Positions 48,510 through 61,204 are shown, counted from the stretch's first letter. The stretch is 64,000 nt of DNA from Oopsacas minuta (GCA_024704765.1 JAKMXF010000122.1:395068-459067); one strand, 5' to 3'. Made by a program: numbers and translations. Notes: generated by a model not told the origin, from the sequence alone.

Positions 48510-49920
48510 ATGGAATGTTGGAATTCTTGTTGTACATTCCTGCTTTGCTAGGGAAAAATATTCCTGAACATATTCGAGCTAACACTTAAATGACATGAAA
48601 GTTTACACTATGAAAGACGTGCTCCTTTATATAGATTTCGTGAAATCTTAGGAATTACCTAGTACTTATAAAAGATTTTCATGAGAACAGTAACACATGT
48701 TGTTTAAAAGACAAATCTCAGTATCGTTGACCAAAGTATATATTATGGAATAGTAATGCAATGAATATGTTACGAAGATTTTGGCGATTGCAGATACACG
48801 GCTTCTTTGAGCATATCCAAAAGCCATTCCTCCATCACCTTCCAAAAGCTAACATCTTCCGTGACATATACAAGTCTAACAATGTCAAAGTCCACTATTT
48901 CTAGATCAGGGGTTGTTAATCTTTTCGAAAAAATGACTAACTTTCCAATATAAGGTTTCGCGCCATACTGATGATTGTAAAACAGAACGAGGCTGATTTT
49001 TGGCACAGGGGTATTTTGGGCATGGCTCGACATGTTCGAGTATTTGAAGAGAACATACACCTATAACGAAATTATGACGTCATTGAGAGCTCTTTGGATT
49101 ATCGAGATCAATCATTAACCACAGAATTTTAGAGTGTAATTATGCTTTTTTATCATACAATTTATTATATTTTCACATATCTTGAGTAAATTCAAAATGG
49201 TCCGTGAGATTAATTTCCACTCTCTACTCTTACTAAATGGGCATGTAGACTTCAATTTTGAGATTTCAAATATGCATAACCAGTATTTTTAATTGTGATT
49301 TTCACACCTTTGGATAAATAATGCCTGGATCCACTTCACAGGCTGTAATTTCAAGCTCATTTTTTATTTTCCAATCGGTTATATTAGAACTATTCTATAT
49401 ATGAATACAGATGATGTAATAAATAGTATTAGCTAAATTGCTAAATGTTCTAAGTCACTTATGCTACTACAAAGTGATATACCAAGAAGTAGAATGTATA
49501 GCAGAGATTTTTTAATTATTTTCTGGATAACTACAATTGAAAATAGCTTCCTAGAATGCCTGGGCCTACCCTTTTTCTCCCTTTTGAGGGTTCGAAACGA
49601 TAGCTGACTCATTTTCAAACAACAACGGATCCTGAATCACATCCACAACTTCTGCACTAAGCATAACCTCGCCCTAATCTTTTGAGTTCTTTTAAATGTG
49701 AAACTGCATATCGCAAACCACAGCTTTAAATAAAGTCGTTATGTGATTAATTTGTTCTTGGGTTCCATAACAAATTGGAAAGAACGTATTTTAGGACTAA
49801 TTCCATCAGGTAGACTTTCGAATAACTATTTTTCAAATATACTATTATTAGGAAGTTCTTGAAGTTATATCCTTAGTGAAAAGTTTGTCTAATGTCGACA
49901 CGAATCCCTACAGATTTGAT
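48510..49920. other. Mostly anonymous; unassigned 96-codon minus frame at 48770-49060
   Basis: The minus open frame at 48770-49060 contains HAQNTPVPKISLVLFYNHQY and has a donor-poor context. I do not recognise it, and it may be a relic of a mobile element. The rest is AT-rich. Confidence 0.3.
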
Positions 49921-49924
49921 ATAG

Positions 49925-51000
49925 CCACGAGTGCACAATGGTGGATCTAAATCTAATTTCTAGTTACAGATGAATTTGCAGGATGATTTACTGATACTTC
50001 CTCTGTGGAAATAACTCTGTTGATAATTCTAGTTGTTTTCTGAAAAGACTAAACGCGTAGGCAGCTAACTCCCTTGAAATACATTTCACTAAGGTATTTA
50101 CAGGAATATCATCAAAAATTCTTAAACTCTGTTGAACACTTTTGATTTCACTCAATTGACGTCTCTCATGCTCAGTCTCTGTGGTATCCATAACGGTTTA
50201 CAGAAGTGAGATAAACAAGTTGTTCTTGATACAAATCTCTTAATCCAAGAATTATATCCTTCAATCAGTTGCGTAGTATTGACACCAGCATCAATACTGT
50301 CAGGATTAAAAGAATTATCCCATTTTTCCCGATGGAGTATAAACAATCAAATTAATCTAAGTACCAGTTACTTGAATATATTTCGTTAATATTTCAAATA
50401 ATTCACAATTGAGTATTGGGGAGTAAGTAGAGAATTACAAATTGGTAAATCGTATAAATTCAATTAAATAATTCACAAGTATGCCAGATAATATTCATTG
50501 ATATTTCTACAGAGATGCCAAACAAATAGACAATAAGAAGAATCAGGATATTCATCTTTTATCGCAATAGCTATTAAACAATTATCATCAGTCAGTATAG
50601 TATAATAGTAGTTTCACACAGCATTCAAAATTTCTCCATAATCCATTTGAAACTAGGAGCTGATTCATCCGCTGTAAGACATGATTTGAAACTAATTGTT
50701 TTCCCGTGATTATCCAAACCTAGAAATGTAGCAAGGGCGAGGTCTAGCAGATTTGTAGCTTCAAAATTACAATATCGCCAAATCGTTGCAAGTTTTGAAT
50801 ATGCGTCCCTATGCCCCAAAAAATGAGTGAAGCACTTTCGAGTAAATTACTCGAAAATGTACAATGAAGACAGGGCCATCTTTAGGTATTTTCTCAAACA
50901 AAATCAACAATTCTACTGACTTAGGTAATCCCTTTCTGTTTTCCGATGCTAGAAGATTATATATATCTTCCTTGATTATATATATTTTTTCCAACTTTTA
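49925..51000 (-). pseudogene. MULE (Mutator-like) transposase, decayed
   Basis: Minus-strand relic. From the N-terminal side: IPKDGPVFIVHFR (about 50885-50850), YSKLATIWRYCNFEATNLLD (about 50800), ATFLGLDNHGKTISFKSCLT and ADESAPSFKWIMEKF (50735-50625). The last is the first half of the MULE/FAR1-type DDE domain (G-x-D-N-H-G, then E-x-x-x-SF-x-W). Then EKWDNSFN, NTTQLIEGYNSWIKRFVS (about 50290-50220), which matches the TT-x-x-IE-x-x-N-x-x-IK block after the catalytic core. A Ser-rich linker and coiled segment follow to 49988. Several frames and stops. No terminal repeats found. Confidence 0.7.
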
Positions 51001-51059
51001 TAGGTTGAAATCAACTTTCAAAATTTCATCAATACAAGGAACTGTATCATAAGCTTAGC

Positions 51060-51990
51060 AAGTTGAAAATTATATTCCCACTTTCGTCCAGAAAAAACTA
51101 CAAGATGTAGACAAATACAATTTGATCCTGGGTAAGTAAAGTATGATTGTGATCATCTTGTGAATCTCCATAAATTCGCCCCCAATTCATATCTAATCCA
51201 AAAGAAAAGGGATTTTTTTATGACCACTACGCAGGATTACATCTAATATATAAAACATAATATATATGACTAGATATGTAATCCCTCCCCTTCAACAATA
51301 CGCGATCCCCAACAATAACACATTTTTTGAAAGATCGGAGCCCTCCACATAATTGTTAGCTCACAGTAGGTACGATTAGCATAAAACAGGTCAAGGTAGT
51401 TAGTAATAAACTCGACGATTTGACAACTATATTATGGTTATACATATAACGTATACGTTACGTATACGTATACAGAAATTGCTTATCCATCAAGTGCAGT
51501 TATGTGGTTGTACATACATTATGGCACCTCAGGAATGCCTGTCAAGTCGCACGATTTTGTCGTGAGAATCACGGTTTAAGTAAAGTCCTATTGTCCCACG
51601 ACAGCCTTTACTGTCTTACGATTTGTTTTTCCCACAATATTGAGAAAATTCATTACGATCACTGTGAAAAGTCAAAAACAAATGCTCGACAACCGTTACA
51701 AACACTATCCTGTGTTTTCAAGGCGAAATGTGCAGCAAACAAGATATTTTTGGTTCAGTTCCTGTGATTAGTGAAGCTCAAGAAATTCATGTTATTATAC
51801 ATTGTATTGACAAGAATATTTAGCTAAATGAAAATGCTCGCAATGCTTCCTCTGCCACTGGAATTTGTATATAACAATATATGCTCAGATAGCACATCAT
51901 ACAATATATACTGTGTGGAACAGGTAAAAGTTCAATGCTAAATATTTGAGGATAATAATAAATTTGAATAGTCTAGCAATGAACCAATAG
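51060..51990. other. Intronic DNA, no gene assigned
   Basis: A short plus frame at 51504-51767 has no recognisable domain. Near 51437-51472 a TATACGTTACGTATACGTATAC palindromic run is visible. Confidence 0.3.
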
Positions 51991-51995
51991 AGATG

Positions 51996-52167
51996 CAGTG
52001 GAGTGTCCCAATAAAGGGCACATTTGGATTAGATTATGTCCTTTGTAAGTGAGATGTCCGCTTCTCAGAGATTGATTCAGATATTTAGATAAATTATTAC
52101 GTTCCACGAGCTTGTCCGTTGTAGATTAGTCCGCTTTTCGAAGTGTCCGTTTTGGGAGGCTCCACTG
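51996..52167. mobile_element. Small pogo/Tigger-type MITE
   Basis: Element of 172 bp with ends CAGTGGAGTGTCCCAATAAA and (reverse complement of right) CAGTGGAGCCTCCCAAAACG. TA follows the right end (52168-52169). The left has TG in place of TA. Internal GTCCGC/GCGGAC words repeat. No coding capacity. Confidence 0.7.
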
Positions 52168-52254
52168 TAGATCATTTTCTATTAACTGGGATCTCAGTAG
52201 CAAAACGAAGATGGTAATATTATAGACAGTAAATGTTAGAAAACAATATTCAGC

Positions 52255-52445
52255 CATGGCCTACTATATACACGGCTTCATAAGCAAGGAACTGTCAAAA
52301 TAAATTCCAGTCCATTGATTATATTCTCATTAATCATGAAGAATTGCTGTTATCATCACAAATTCAACTGTAAATAGGATTCCATTACCGGCGGAGACAT
52401 CGAGAATACTTTTTGAACCTGCAATTCAAGTTATTTTAAGTTTCT
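52255..52445 (+). repeat. Dispersed repeat, copy 2 (pair with 14085-14275)
   Basis: Same orientation as 14085-14275 and about 190 bp long. See that entry for shared blocks. Confidence 0.6.
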
Positions 52446-53060
52446 GGAATACTCAATTTTTGGGGGGAAAAAAGACAATTATCGTTATGATGAATTGAGG
52501 TATTGACGTTTCTCAGAAGAAAATACCTTATAAAATTTTCAATTCATATCATAATAATCAAAAATCACTGAAAAACAAAGTAATCACTTAAGTTGACAAG
52601 CTCTTTACGAAAGAGCAGTGCAAATATATTCCACAGATCCGTAATGTAACGTAAACTTGAGTTCAAACATAGTAAATACAGGACTAAATAGTTCCTTGTA
52701 ACGTGAGAGCCAGATGGCCACCGATAATTGAACTACATTAGATTTTGATACAGCTATATTGCCATTTCATTGTTAAATGTCACACAAATTTCTATAATCA
52801 ACCAACAACTTTCGCCCATAATATAATATCAAACATCATTGAAAAAAACGGTGGAGGAAGTGCCTATCCATATTGACTCAAATATCTCTCATTCAAGGAT
52901 ATTTACACTCGAATTATAGTAAATGGAGAATGGTGTTTATCAAGAATTCGCTGGGCCAACTGGCCCCACATATAAAGGTACTACTGTATATAACTTCAAG
53001 GATTATAGTAGTATGGTTAGAGTCTGGTAGTAAATACAAAATTATAAAGAATCACGTTAA
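52446..53060. other. Intronic DNA, no gene assigned
   Basis: AT-rich. An open stretch at 52873-53067 overlaps the host exon on the other strand and is not convincing. Confidence 0.3.
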
Positions 53061-53063
53061 TAC

Positions 53064-53343
53064 CTGATAATTTGTTAATAGGATAAGCTTATTAACTAGC
53101 TGATCCAAACAAAGTCGGGTGTTCTCAATAGTTTGGTCAACTACAATCTGAATGAGGTACTGATTATCAATGACACTAACAAATACTGTTTCAGAGGAAG
53201 TCTTGGAGTCTGCCTCTGCTTGATCTGATGCAGATACAGAAAACTTAAGCAATTGTCCAACTCTGCCAGAAAAGATGACGTTAGTACGTAACAATCCAGA
53301 ACTATCATCAATGGTAAAGTCTGATGTTCCAGTCAGGGAATAA
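53064..53343 (-). CDS. Cadherin-like receptor, cadherin-repeat exon
   Basis: Exon of 280 bp, acceptor CTACTTTAG (AG at 53344-53345), donor GTATTA (from 53063). One base completes an upstream codon, then 93 codons follow. It carries the second half of a cadherin repeat: DFTIDDSSGLLRTNVIFSGR (the F-x-ID-x-x-(S/T)G-x-L strand), a KFSVSASDQAE stretch (the V-x-A-D-type calcium site, here SASDQ) and VFVSVIDNQYLIQIVV as the closing strand. It then leaves the repeat through a helix, NTRLCLDQLVNKLILLTNYQ, that leads into the exon at 46526. Upstream exons with further repeats should lie right of this point or beyond the window. I could not find them. Confidence 0.78.
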
Positions 53344-53501
53344 CTAAAGTAGTAGATGCAATAACATACCATAAGTATTAGATATGTAAAAAATAGTTCA
53401 GAATCTTGATTACAAAAAAGAAAACTCAAAACAATAATTATCAAAGTATAGGAAATCTGTAACTGATCAGACCTATTTGTTCATAGGGAACAGGCAATTT
53501 A

Positions 53502-54100
53502 CAGGGCCGTCGAGAGCGAGAGCGGGCCCCGGGTCAGAATTTGGGTGCGGGCCCCCTCTGATATTTTGTTCCGTTATCGTGAAGTAAATAAGCTAAACGC
53601 AAACTATCGCATTCGTATTATATAAATATATTAATATATTTAATTAAATAAACCTATTTACTCTTATATTTTAGGAATTCTCAAATTGCCTATAGCTATA
53701 TAGCTATAGAGTTTATGATGTTAAGTAGTATAAATGAAAAACTATACTACAAAGCTAATACTTCAAGAGTTATTGTAAGAGGACATCACAGGTTGTGACT
53801 TATTGTTCTAAACAGTTAAAGAAACAAAAAGGTTATTAGCCTATTTACGCGCACCTGCCGTTTGAATCGTATCCCGTAAACTGAGTTAGTTATAAAAACA
53901 TTATAATTGATACAAAGTAAGTCAGGACTGGGTTTCTAGGAAGGATTAAATAACAAAGGTATTACTCAGCCAAGCGATGTCTTTATTTTCCCCTCTACTT
54001 GTCTACTTAATGCAGCAAATAAAGCCCATGCATACCTTCACAGACAAAATTTCTCTGGCCCCGGGGTAATTACCCCGCCTACCCCCTCTCGACAGCCATG
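53502..54100. mobile_element. hAT-type MITE with perfect 8-bp target duplication
   Basis: Element of 599 bp with target duplication gcaattta on both sides (53494-53501, 54101-54108). Ends CAGGGCCGTCGAGAG and (reverse complement) CATGGCTGTCGAGAG, both followed by GGGCCCCGGG-like, GC-rich sequence. The interior is AT-rich and non-coding. The exact duplication suggests a relatively recent insertion. Confidence 0.88.
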
Positions 54101-54528
54101 GCAATTTAGTAAAGTAAATTGAGCATTACACATAGATTGGAGATTGGTGGAAACAATATAGTACAATAATTATGTGGCTTAACCGATCCGCAATTCGGAT
54201 GACTACACCAGCGCGCTAGATGTTTCAGACGGGAGAAAAAGTTACAAGCATTATTGATCTCATCTAGAAATTGGCGCTTAGGGATCGAAGTAGATACAAT
54301 GTTCCACGATACCACTCAAATGGTTGAGGCATCGGGTGTAATCTTTTATTTTCTCGTATCTATGTTTAATAGCTGTGATTTGCATATTTTGAGGAATTGA
54401 GTTAACTCATGGACAGTCATATCAATGTAATCCACATAATGAGTAATTAAAAATGTTCGGAATACTTGGATTTAATTGATTGATAATTCAGCTGTTGATG
54501 GGATCGAGAGTTTCTTGACAACTAGTAG

Positions 54529-57307
54529 CAGTGACGTATCCAGCTCTTTCATTCGGGAGGACGGAGAGTCCTACTTTTGTATCATATTATAGAAAGGTTC
54601 ATGGTTAGTATGAATCTCATAAATGTGATGAATAATCATTGAATCGAAGTCAAGATTATTGATTAGTGTTTTCTAAAAAAATCCTTACATTCTCAAAAGG
54701 ACCCATTATATTGACAATTGAACAATAAAAATGCATGACTTGATTTAAGCAAACGCACATCATCTCATTTCTAGGATACTATTTATTATTGCAATTCTAA
54801 ATTTCTCATAGTAATTAAAGTATATTAATATTTTCATTATCTTCTATTCTACTGAATGACTAAACATCCAGGAAAAATTATTGACTTCTTTCTCCCTAAA
54901 GAAACAAGGATTGAGAATAGTTTGTCACGAGTAAACGAATCTGACAATGAGACATTATCTATCCTGAATGAAGAAAACAATCTTTCACAATCTGAAAAAT
55001 CGGAACAAGTCATTATCGATTCTGTTCTAACAGATTCAACAACCAGCGAATTCAAATTTGATATAGGTCTCTATGTTGCTGAAATATCCCAGTAGATAAA
55101 GGATTTCGTTTGGACATTCTATTTACCTGTTGGATACCCCCAGAGAAATACATATTTCCACTATTATCCAAGTGGGGAGAAATAGATACTAAAATATCAA
55201 ATGGCTGAGTATCTACAAACGGCTTGCTTCTTCTGAAATTGTATCCGGTACGTTTTATTCCTCGACTGAAATGATACACGAGTAGGTAAGGGGGTTCACC
55301 AAAGGTTGGCTCCTTAGTAACTACCGCATTCACTAACTACAAGTGTGCCATTGAAATTTTCAATAAACACAGTCAGTTAACCTATCATAGAGACTGTTGT
55401 GTCGATTGTGAAACTTTCAAACGAATGGCAGAAACTCCGGGATTGGATATTCAAGACCAGCATCACCAAAAACGAATCGAAAAAAGCGATTAAACCGCCA
55501 GCCATTAGTGCCCATAATTGTAATGATCCTCTTTTTGGGTAAACAGGGGTTATCCTTTCGCGACATTGAGGTGAATCTAGGCAACTAGATATCGAATAGC
55601 CGAAAGAAAACGATGGTAACTTTCGTGCTGCATTAAAATTACGCCTAACAGAATGAGAGATTGGATTGAAACACCACCTCGACTCGAGTGGATCAAATTC
55701 TAAATATTTAAGCCCAATGATCCAGAACGAGATCATCATTATTAGTAAAACATTAATGTGTCAAAGAATCGTTTCAGTAGCCCAGAAAAGCTTACCATTC
55801 CCTATTTTACCGGATGAATCTGCTGATGTTTCAGCTTCTGAGCAGCTCTCAATTACAGTTTGGTATGTTTTTCGAAATGATCGTTCAGTGTTATTAAAGG
55901 AAATGTTTCTTGGCTTTACAACTGTCACAGATCTCACAGGTGAATGAATAGCAAATTCAATCATTTCATTCTGTATTTCTACTAGATTAGATTTGAATAA
56001 TTTGGTAGGACTAGGTTTGGATGGTGCTAGTATTATGTCTGGAAAATATAAAGGAGTACTGGCATGAATTCGCGAAAAATATCCAGTGGTTCGCTATACA
56101 CACTGCTCACCACATGGCTTAAATCCTGCAATTGGAAAAGCAAACAATGTTGTTCTTGGAAACGTATTTCTAAACACTCTTCAATTACATCGTTCTTTCA
56201 TGGGTATCATTTGCGAAAAGAGAAACTACGCCAAGCCATCCAAGCTGTATCCCCAGAATCTAAGCGTCAGCGAGTGAAAACCAGTGGTGCAACAAGATGG
56301 GTTGAAAGACATGATGCAATGCTTGCTTTTATGGAATTAATAGAGGAAGTTGTTGCATGTTTGGAAGAACATACTCTTGTACCAGGAAAGACAGGTTCGA
56401 AAACTAATCAACTTGTTCATGTTTGCACATGATTCGACTTTATATACTTCTGTACTGTTTTAGAAAATCCCAGCGGTCTTATTTCCCACGGTTTGGAGAC
56501 AATTACAATCACCAACAATAGATTTGGCTGAGATTTGTTCACTTATTGAAAATGTGGTTTCCATTCTAGAAATGGAAATAAATCAAGATAGTGTGAATAC
56601 TAGAGTTTACGCTAAAGATAAATCAAACTCTGAAACTTTTGGGTCGTCAGTGACTCTGCTAAGAGCTCATGCAAGGAATAACCCCGAGTTCGTTAGAAAA
56701 GAGGCGGTATTTTATCGAAAACGTGTTTTATTCCATATTACCAGTGGCTGATTGACTAGATGAATTTGAGGTCCTTGAATCACAAGCAAAATGTTTGTAC
56801 ACTTCAGAAACTTCTTCCAAGTCTAGGTGGGAAAATGTTTTTGGATGAATTGCAAAAGGTAATAGAGCCATGCACTCATGAATGCCATTTTGCTTTTCTC
56901 AAATCCAGGCACAGATTAAAATATGGGAACAAATTTGGATTGAAAAGAAAACAAGGGCGAACCGATTCCTGAAAATGCTATTGACTCTTGTCATTAGTAT
57001 ACTATAATAGAGACCTACTACTAGCTATCTTGCGCATCCTTCAGATTTTTTCGACAATATCTATAACAACCGCAACCAGTTAAAGAAGCTTTTCGGCCCT
57101 GAAGCGTATAAAGACTATCTTAGGTACTCGATGGGATACGAAAGGCTCCCAGGCCTTGAGTTAATTTCTGTCCATGGACGTGAGATCCAACTTGAACCAG
57201 AAGAAATGATCAATGAAATGTCGAAAAGTAATCGAAAGATTGACTTTTTTTGAATGCACACCCAAATAATATTTCGGGGGCCCATGGTCCCCTTGAACCC
57301 CCCCCTG
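54529..57307 (+). mobile_element. hAT transposon, DUF4371 (PRKRIR/ZMYM-like) lineage
   Basis: Element of 2779 bp with CAG...CTG ends (CAGTGACGTATCCAGCTC left; CAGGGGGGGGTTCAAGGG right, reverse complemented). The 8-bp flanks are actagtag (54521-54528) and gctagtag (57308-57315), with one mismatch. The transposase relic inside runs on the plus strand. Confidence 0.78.
54856..57253 (+). pseudogene. hAT transposase, DUF4371 type (broken)
   Basis: Starts MTKHPGKIIDFFLPKETR at ATG 54856, a typical N terminus of this family. After an unreadable TTF-like zinc-finger region it reads MIQNEIIIISKTLMCQRIVS (about 55720) and LPILPDESADVSASEQLSI-like sequence (55795-55855), the DUF4371 first-Asp region. 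It continues with RVKTSGATRWVERHDAMLAF (about 56272) and, at the end, FSALKRIKT, a LISVHGREIQLEPEE-like block and KSNRKIDFF before the stop at 57253, the hAT dimerisation tail. Several stops and shifts. Related to domesticated 52-kDa-repressor (PRKRIR/THAP12) proteins but without a THAP domain. Confidence 0.8.
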
Positions 57308-57319
57308 GCTAGTAGTGAA

Positions 57320-58000
57320 CTTGAGTTGTAAAATTTACATAAAAATATAATTGGTATCAAAAAACGGAAGAAAGATTTGCTAATCCACCAAAACCATATT
57401 ATCTACCCACTACTGGTAGTCCAGTTGGATGAATTTGCACCTTACAATTAAACTTCCATATTTGTAAAACTTAGCGAGGATATTAGTACATTGGATGTTT
57501 CCATAAATTTGTGGCCTTTGGGCACATGAAAATACAATTCGTAATACGTTGTGGATGATTTATGTAAGAGAAATTTTGAAGTTTTTCTTATTGGTAATGA
57601 AAAGCCATCTATATAATGTTGACAAGGCTGAAGGTTTTGTAAGAAAGGTAATTTGGAGTTTTATAAGTCTTGCTTTTAAAGAATGGCATTACCAAATATT
57701 ATCATTGTATGTGCTCAATGTAGACATGCTTGCCAATTCATACTCTCCCTAGGTCCCATACCAGTGAGAGCGACAATAATTCCCTACAGATTCTTGGTGG
57801 GCGACAGGTTGGTTGATGAAAGTTGACTGAATTTCATAAATTCCATTGTAGGATGATTTGGTATATTCTATGGTGGTTTCTAATCTAGGCTATGATTTGT
57901 TATATTCTAAAGTGGTTGCGGATGAGGATGACTAAAGCGTCAGTGTTCTATCGAACTAACATGGTGTGGTAATCAGCCGTGAAGCAGTGAAGAATGCTTC
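57320..58000. other. No recognised gene
   Basis: AT-rich flank of the hAT element. The short plus frame at 57549-57752 is not recognised. Confidence 0.3.
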
Positions 58001-58004
58001 ACGC

Positions 58005-58090
58005 CAGGGCCATAGCCATAGGGGGGGTCAGAAGGGGCTCAGTACCCCTAGCAAGTTAGGGTACCCTCCAGAGTACTTTTGGGGTGCAAT
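58005..58090. repeat. Lone hAT-like end
   Basis: CAGGGCCATAGCCATAGGGG starting at 58005 and the following GGGTCAGAAGGGGC match the composition of ZMYM1-type hAT ends (CAGGG..TAGCCA.GGGGG). No partner end or target duplication was found. Confidence 0.45.
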
Positions 58091-58184
58091 ATCTATGTCA
58101 TATTATCTTGAAATTTTGAATACTTTACTTGATTCCTCATGGATATTTGTTGTGGATGTGTGAGTTTAACTAATTATACTTTAC

Positions 58185-58487
58185 CGTATGGGCGCCGAAA
58201 CTGCCATTTATCAGGAAGAGTGATGAGATTCACTAGGATTTGGATGCCCTCCTTGAGTACTAGTAGGACTTTAACCCCCTCACAGCTAGGGATATAACCT
58301 TAGTCATTAATAGAGGTATCTGCCCTCCATACAAGTTTAGGAATTCCCTACCTGAAAACTAGGGCTATGCCCAGGTATATCCTCCATGAATAAGAGGGTA
58401 TACCCTCCAAATCAGGCTTGGAGCTGAGGGCCCCTGAAAATAACAGGGAGTGTCAAACCTCCCTAACCATCGCAACTTCGGCGCCTG
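58185..58487. mobile_element. Candidate 303-bp MITE with 10-bp flanking direct repeat
   Basis: The direct repeat tatactttac is at 58175-58184 and 58488-58497. Ends are CGTATGGGCGCCGAAACTGC and (reverse complement of right) CAGGCGCCGAAGTTGCGATG, with a shared GGCGCCGAA core. The interior is GC-richer than the surroundings and contains several irregular ACCCTCC / GCCCTCC words. A duplication of 9-10 bp would fit a Mutator-type element, but the class is not established. Confidence 0.55.
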
Positions 58488-58499
58488 TATACTTTACTA

Positions 58500-60475
58500 T
58501 ATTCTTTAGAGACTAAAAATCAAATTTGTGCCGACAGCATTGTATTTTAATTGAATTGAATTAAAATAGGACTATATTTGGAACTACAAAAGATTAAATT
58601 TCCAACAATACACTAATTGCCACCAACTAATTGTGAAATTTAAAACGCTTTAATACCGTGCATTGCTGGTGGAACAGACTCAAATAAAGAAATTCTTGCT
58701 CGATCCAGTCGCAGTTTCATGTTAAGTAATAATAAATTTATGAATTCAGAACACGATGAGAGATGCTCACTGATATATTCTTTACAGGAAGTATATCTTT
58801 CTATTGATATTTATTGTCCACTTCATTTTTACCTAATATTCATAAGACAAAGTAAAAGTAGAAGAGTTTACTCACTCAAACATTACAATCTGGCTCCAAG
58901 CAACTCTAGCAAAAATAGATATCACAAGGGTGACATCTCCGCCCAAATGTGTAGTTAGCCCCCCTGACAATACGTTCTGGGTACGGCTCTGCTTCAGTAA
59001 TGTACAGAAGAGGATATGATTGCATCTTTTTAAGGAGTAGAATGAATTTATTGCTGCCAACGAAACTTGAAGCACAAGGAATTAGGGGCAGCACAAATTG
59101 AGCACAAACTAACGATATTTAGAATAAATAAAGGGCCTCTAACATCAGAGATTCTACATTAGTTAAGGAGAAATGGTATGATTTCGAATTGGCATCGTAA
59201 GTACTCACACAATTTGGCTACTAGCAAACTTTATGTTTGATACAATCACGATGTATGGCCATAAAACGATTTAAGCTTAGCAGACCAAAGAAACTCACTT
59301 TAGAAACTATTCATGATTTTTCTGCGAGAGATGAAATTGCTCCGAAAGACGTCAATACCAAAAGGGATGTTTCAATGTAGGACCTCTACCTTTCACACAC
59401 GAGTACTCTCCAAGGATTGTACGAGTATTAAACATACTGGCTCCATAACTTGTTAATCCGAATCCTAGCTATTACATGCCAGGAAGGTTGTACAACTTTT
59501 TGAAAATGGTATAAATGTACAAATATATCTAATTGTATCAAATTGCAATGTGACAAAATATATCTCGATACAGTAAGGTTGTTTAATGAATACCTTGTAT
59601 GTAATATCCGATTATCGAATACTTTTATTATAAAAACCCAATTAATCGGTTAATTACTATGTTAACACAAAAATTGACATACACTTGTACTAAATTTTAA
59701 TAAAAGAAGTTAAACTAAACAGAGATATAGTTAAAATACTTTGGAGAAAGCCTTCCAAAATAATGTTGTATAGTTTAAGTTAAGCAAATTTGGGATTTTC
59801 TGCTTGGATAATGCTGGCATACTCTTTGGGGGGATCCGAATGGGTACATACTACATCACTTACCAATGTGTAGCGATTGTTGAAATATTGGTGAACTGAT
59901 GCGGAACAGTTGCCAATCCCATGTTGAATCGTATCGATCTGGGTTGGTCATATTTGCTAATTTAATAAGATTATGTGATTTGGGCTTGGAAATAGTTCGT
60001 ACATTGGATTGTAAAGGGTGTTAAGTTAGTAGATCATTCAACCATGTATTATACAGTCATTAATTTGACCCACTTCTGCTTGTCTGATTTCAGCCAAATT
60101 AATCTCATTCGATAGAGGAGATTTAAACGTTATAAAGAAAGGAATTTTGTGTAAAATTTTGTCTTTGTTATTGGACTTTTGATCAATTGCCATATGGATA
60201 TGAATACATTAATATACAGGACATAAAAAATAGAATTTGATTCTGAAAATTTGCATACACATTTGTGCCAAAAGGAAGTCTCAATACATTAAACTTCATT
60301 AAAAATAGCTACAAATTGAGGGGTTAATGCAATCCAAAATTGTTAGTTAGCAGAGACCATGAAGGGGTACCACATAAAGCAGTGCCAGTTCATACTCGCA
60401 TCATTTGATCCCTATCTATAGTGATTAAGAGCAAGTCTCTAAGTATATTTTAAGATTTCAAAAATTTGTAAACAG
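58500..60475. other. No gene assigned; possible element end near 58960-58998
   Basis: AT-rich. The minus frames at 58872-59094 contain CAGAGCCGTACCCAGAACGT, which looks like an element end. A GTGAGT donor-like site at about 58870 makes an exon conceivable, but no recognised product supports it. Confidence 0.3.
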
Positions 60476-60479
60476 TATA

Positions 60480-60898
60480 CAGTGGAACCTGCATAATCTG
60501 ACACCTCTGTAATCCGGATTTTCGATAAACCGACATTATTTCTTTTCACGAATAGTTTTTGTATAGAAAACAACCTCAATAACTCGGAACCTTGCTACTC
60601 CGTATTCCGACAATTTAATGATGATCAAGTAATATAAATTCAAACTCTATAAACCGACATTTAGCAATTTAGTTTCAATTTATCTGAGATGTACATATTT
60701 CAACAAACGTCGCTCATGGAAGTGATTTACCTTCATAGTTCAACATATCGTTTACAATGTAAATATAGTATACTGCATATTTGATATTTGAAAACCATAT
60801 GTCTTGAATTTTACTTGAGTATATACAAGAAGACACCTGTATAATCCGACATTTTCTTCGTTTCCCCCAACGAGTGTCGGATTATGCAGGTTCCACTG
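60480..60898. mobile_element. pogo/Tigger-type MITE
   Basis: Element of 419 bp flanked by TA (60478-60479, 60899-60900). Ends CAGTGGAACCTGCATAATCT and (reverse complement) CAGTGGAACCTGCATAATCC, continuing GACAC; about 25 bp with one mismatch. CAGT-starting ends with AACCT are standard for Tigger-like elements. No coding sequence. Confidence 0.92.
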
Positions 60899-61204
60899 TA
60901 TTCATAAAACAAAAGAACTTTATATATGAGGAACTTGAAATGTGAAACTCGGATTCAGCATACTTGGTTATTTCGAAAGAGTAAGTATCCAAGTATCAGT
61001 ATATCAGCAATTTATGATCCCTCATAATAATTTAAATTGTCTAGATTTAAATAGCAGCGGTTACTTCAATTAATTGTTTATATAATCCCAATATTTTTGT
61101 AAAAAATTTTGATTGTTCACCAGAATTTAAGGGCTATTCTATACAGATATTGATAACCAGAATAATGAAAAACTAGATATTACTCCTACACACTATACAG
61201 AGAC

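Noticed and set aside
48770-49060. 96-codon minus frame as a host exon
   Set aside because: No recognisable domain, no clear splice sites, and it would sit within an intron whose flanking exons already join in phase.
58872-59094. Possible extra cadherin exon on the minus strand with a GTGAGT donor
   Set aside because: No cadherin motif in any frame, and the sequence contains what looks like a transposon end.
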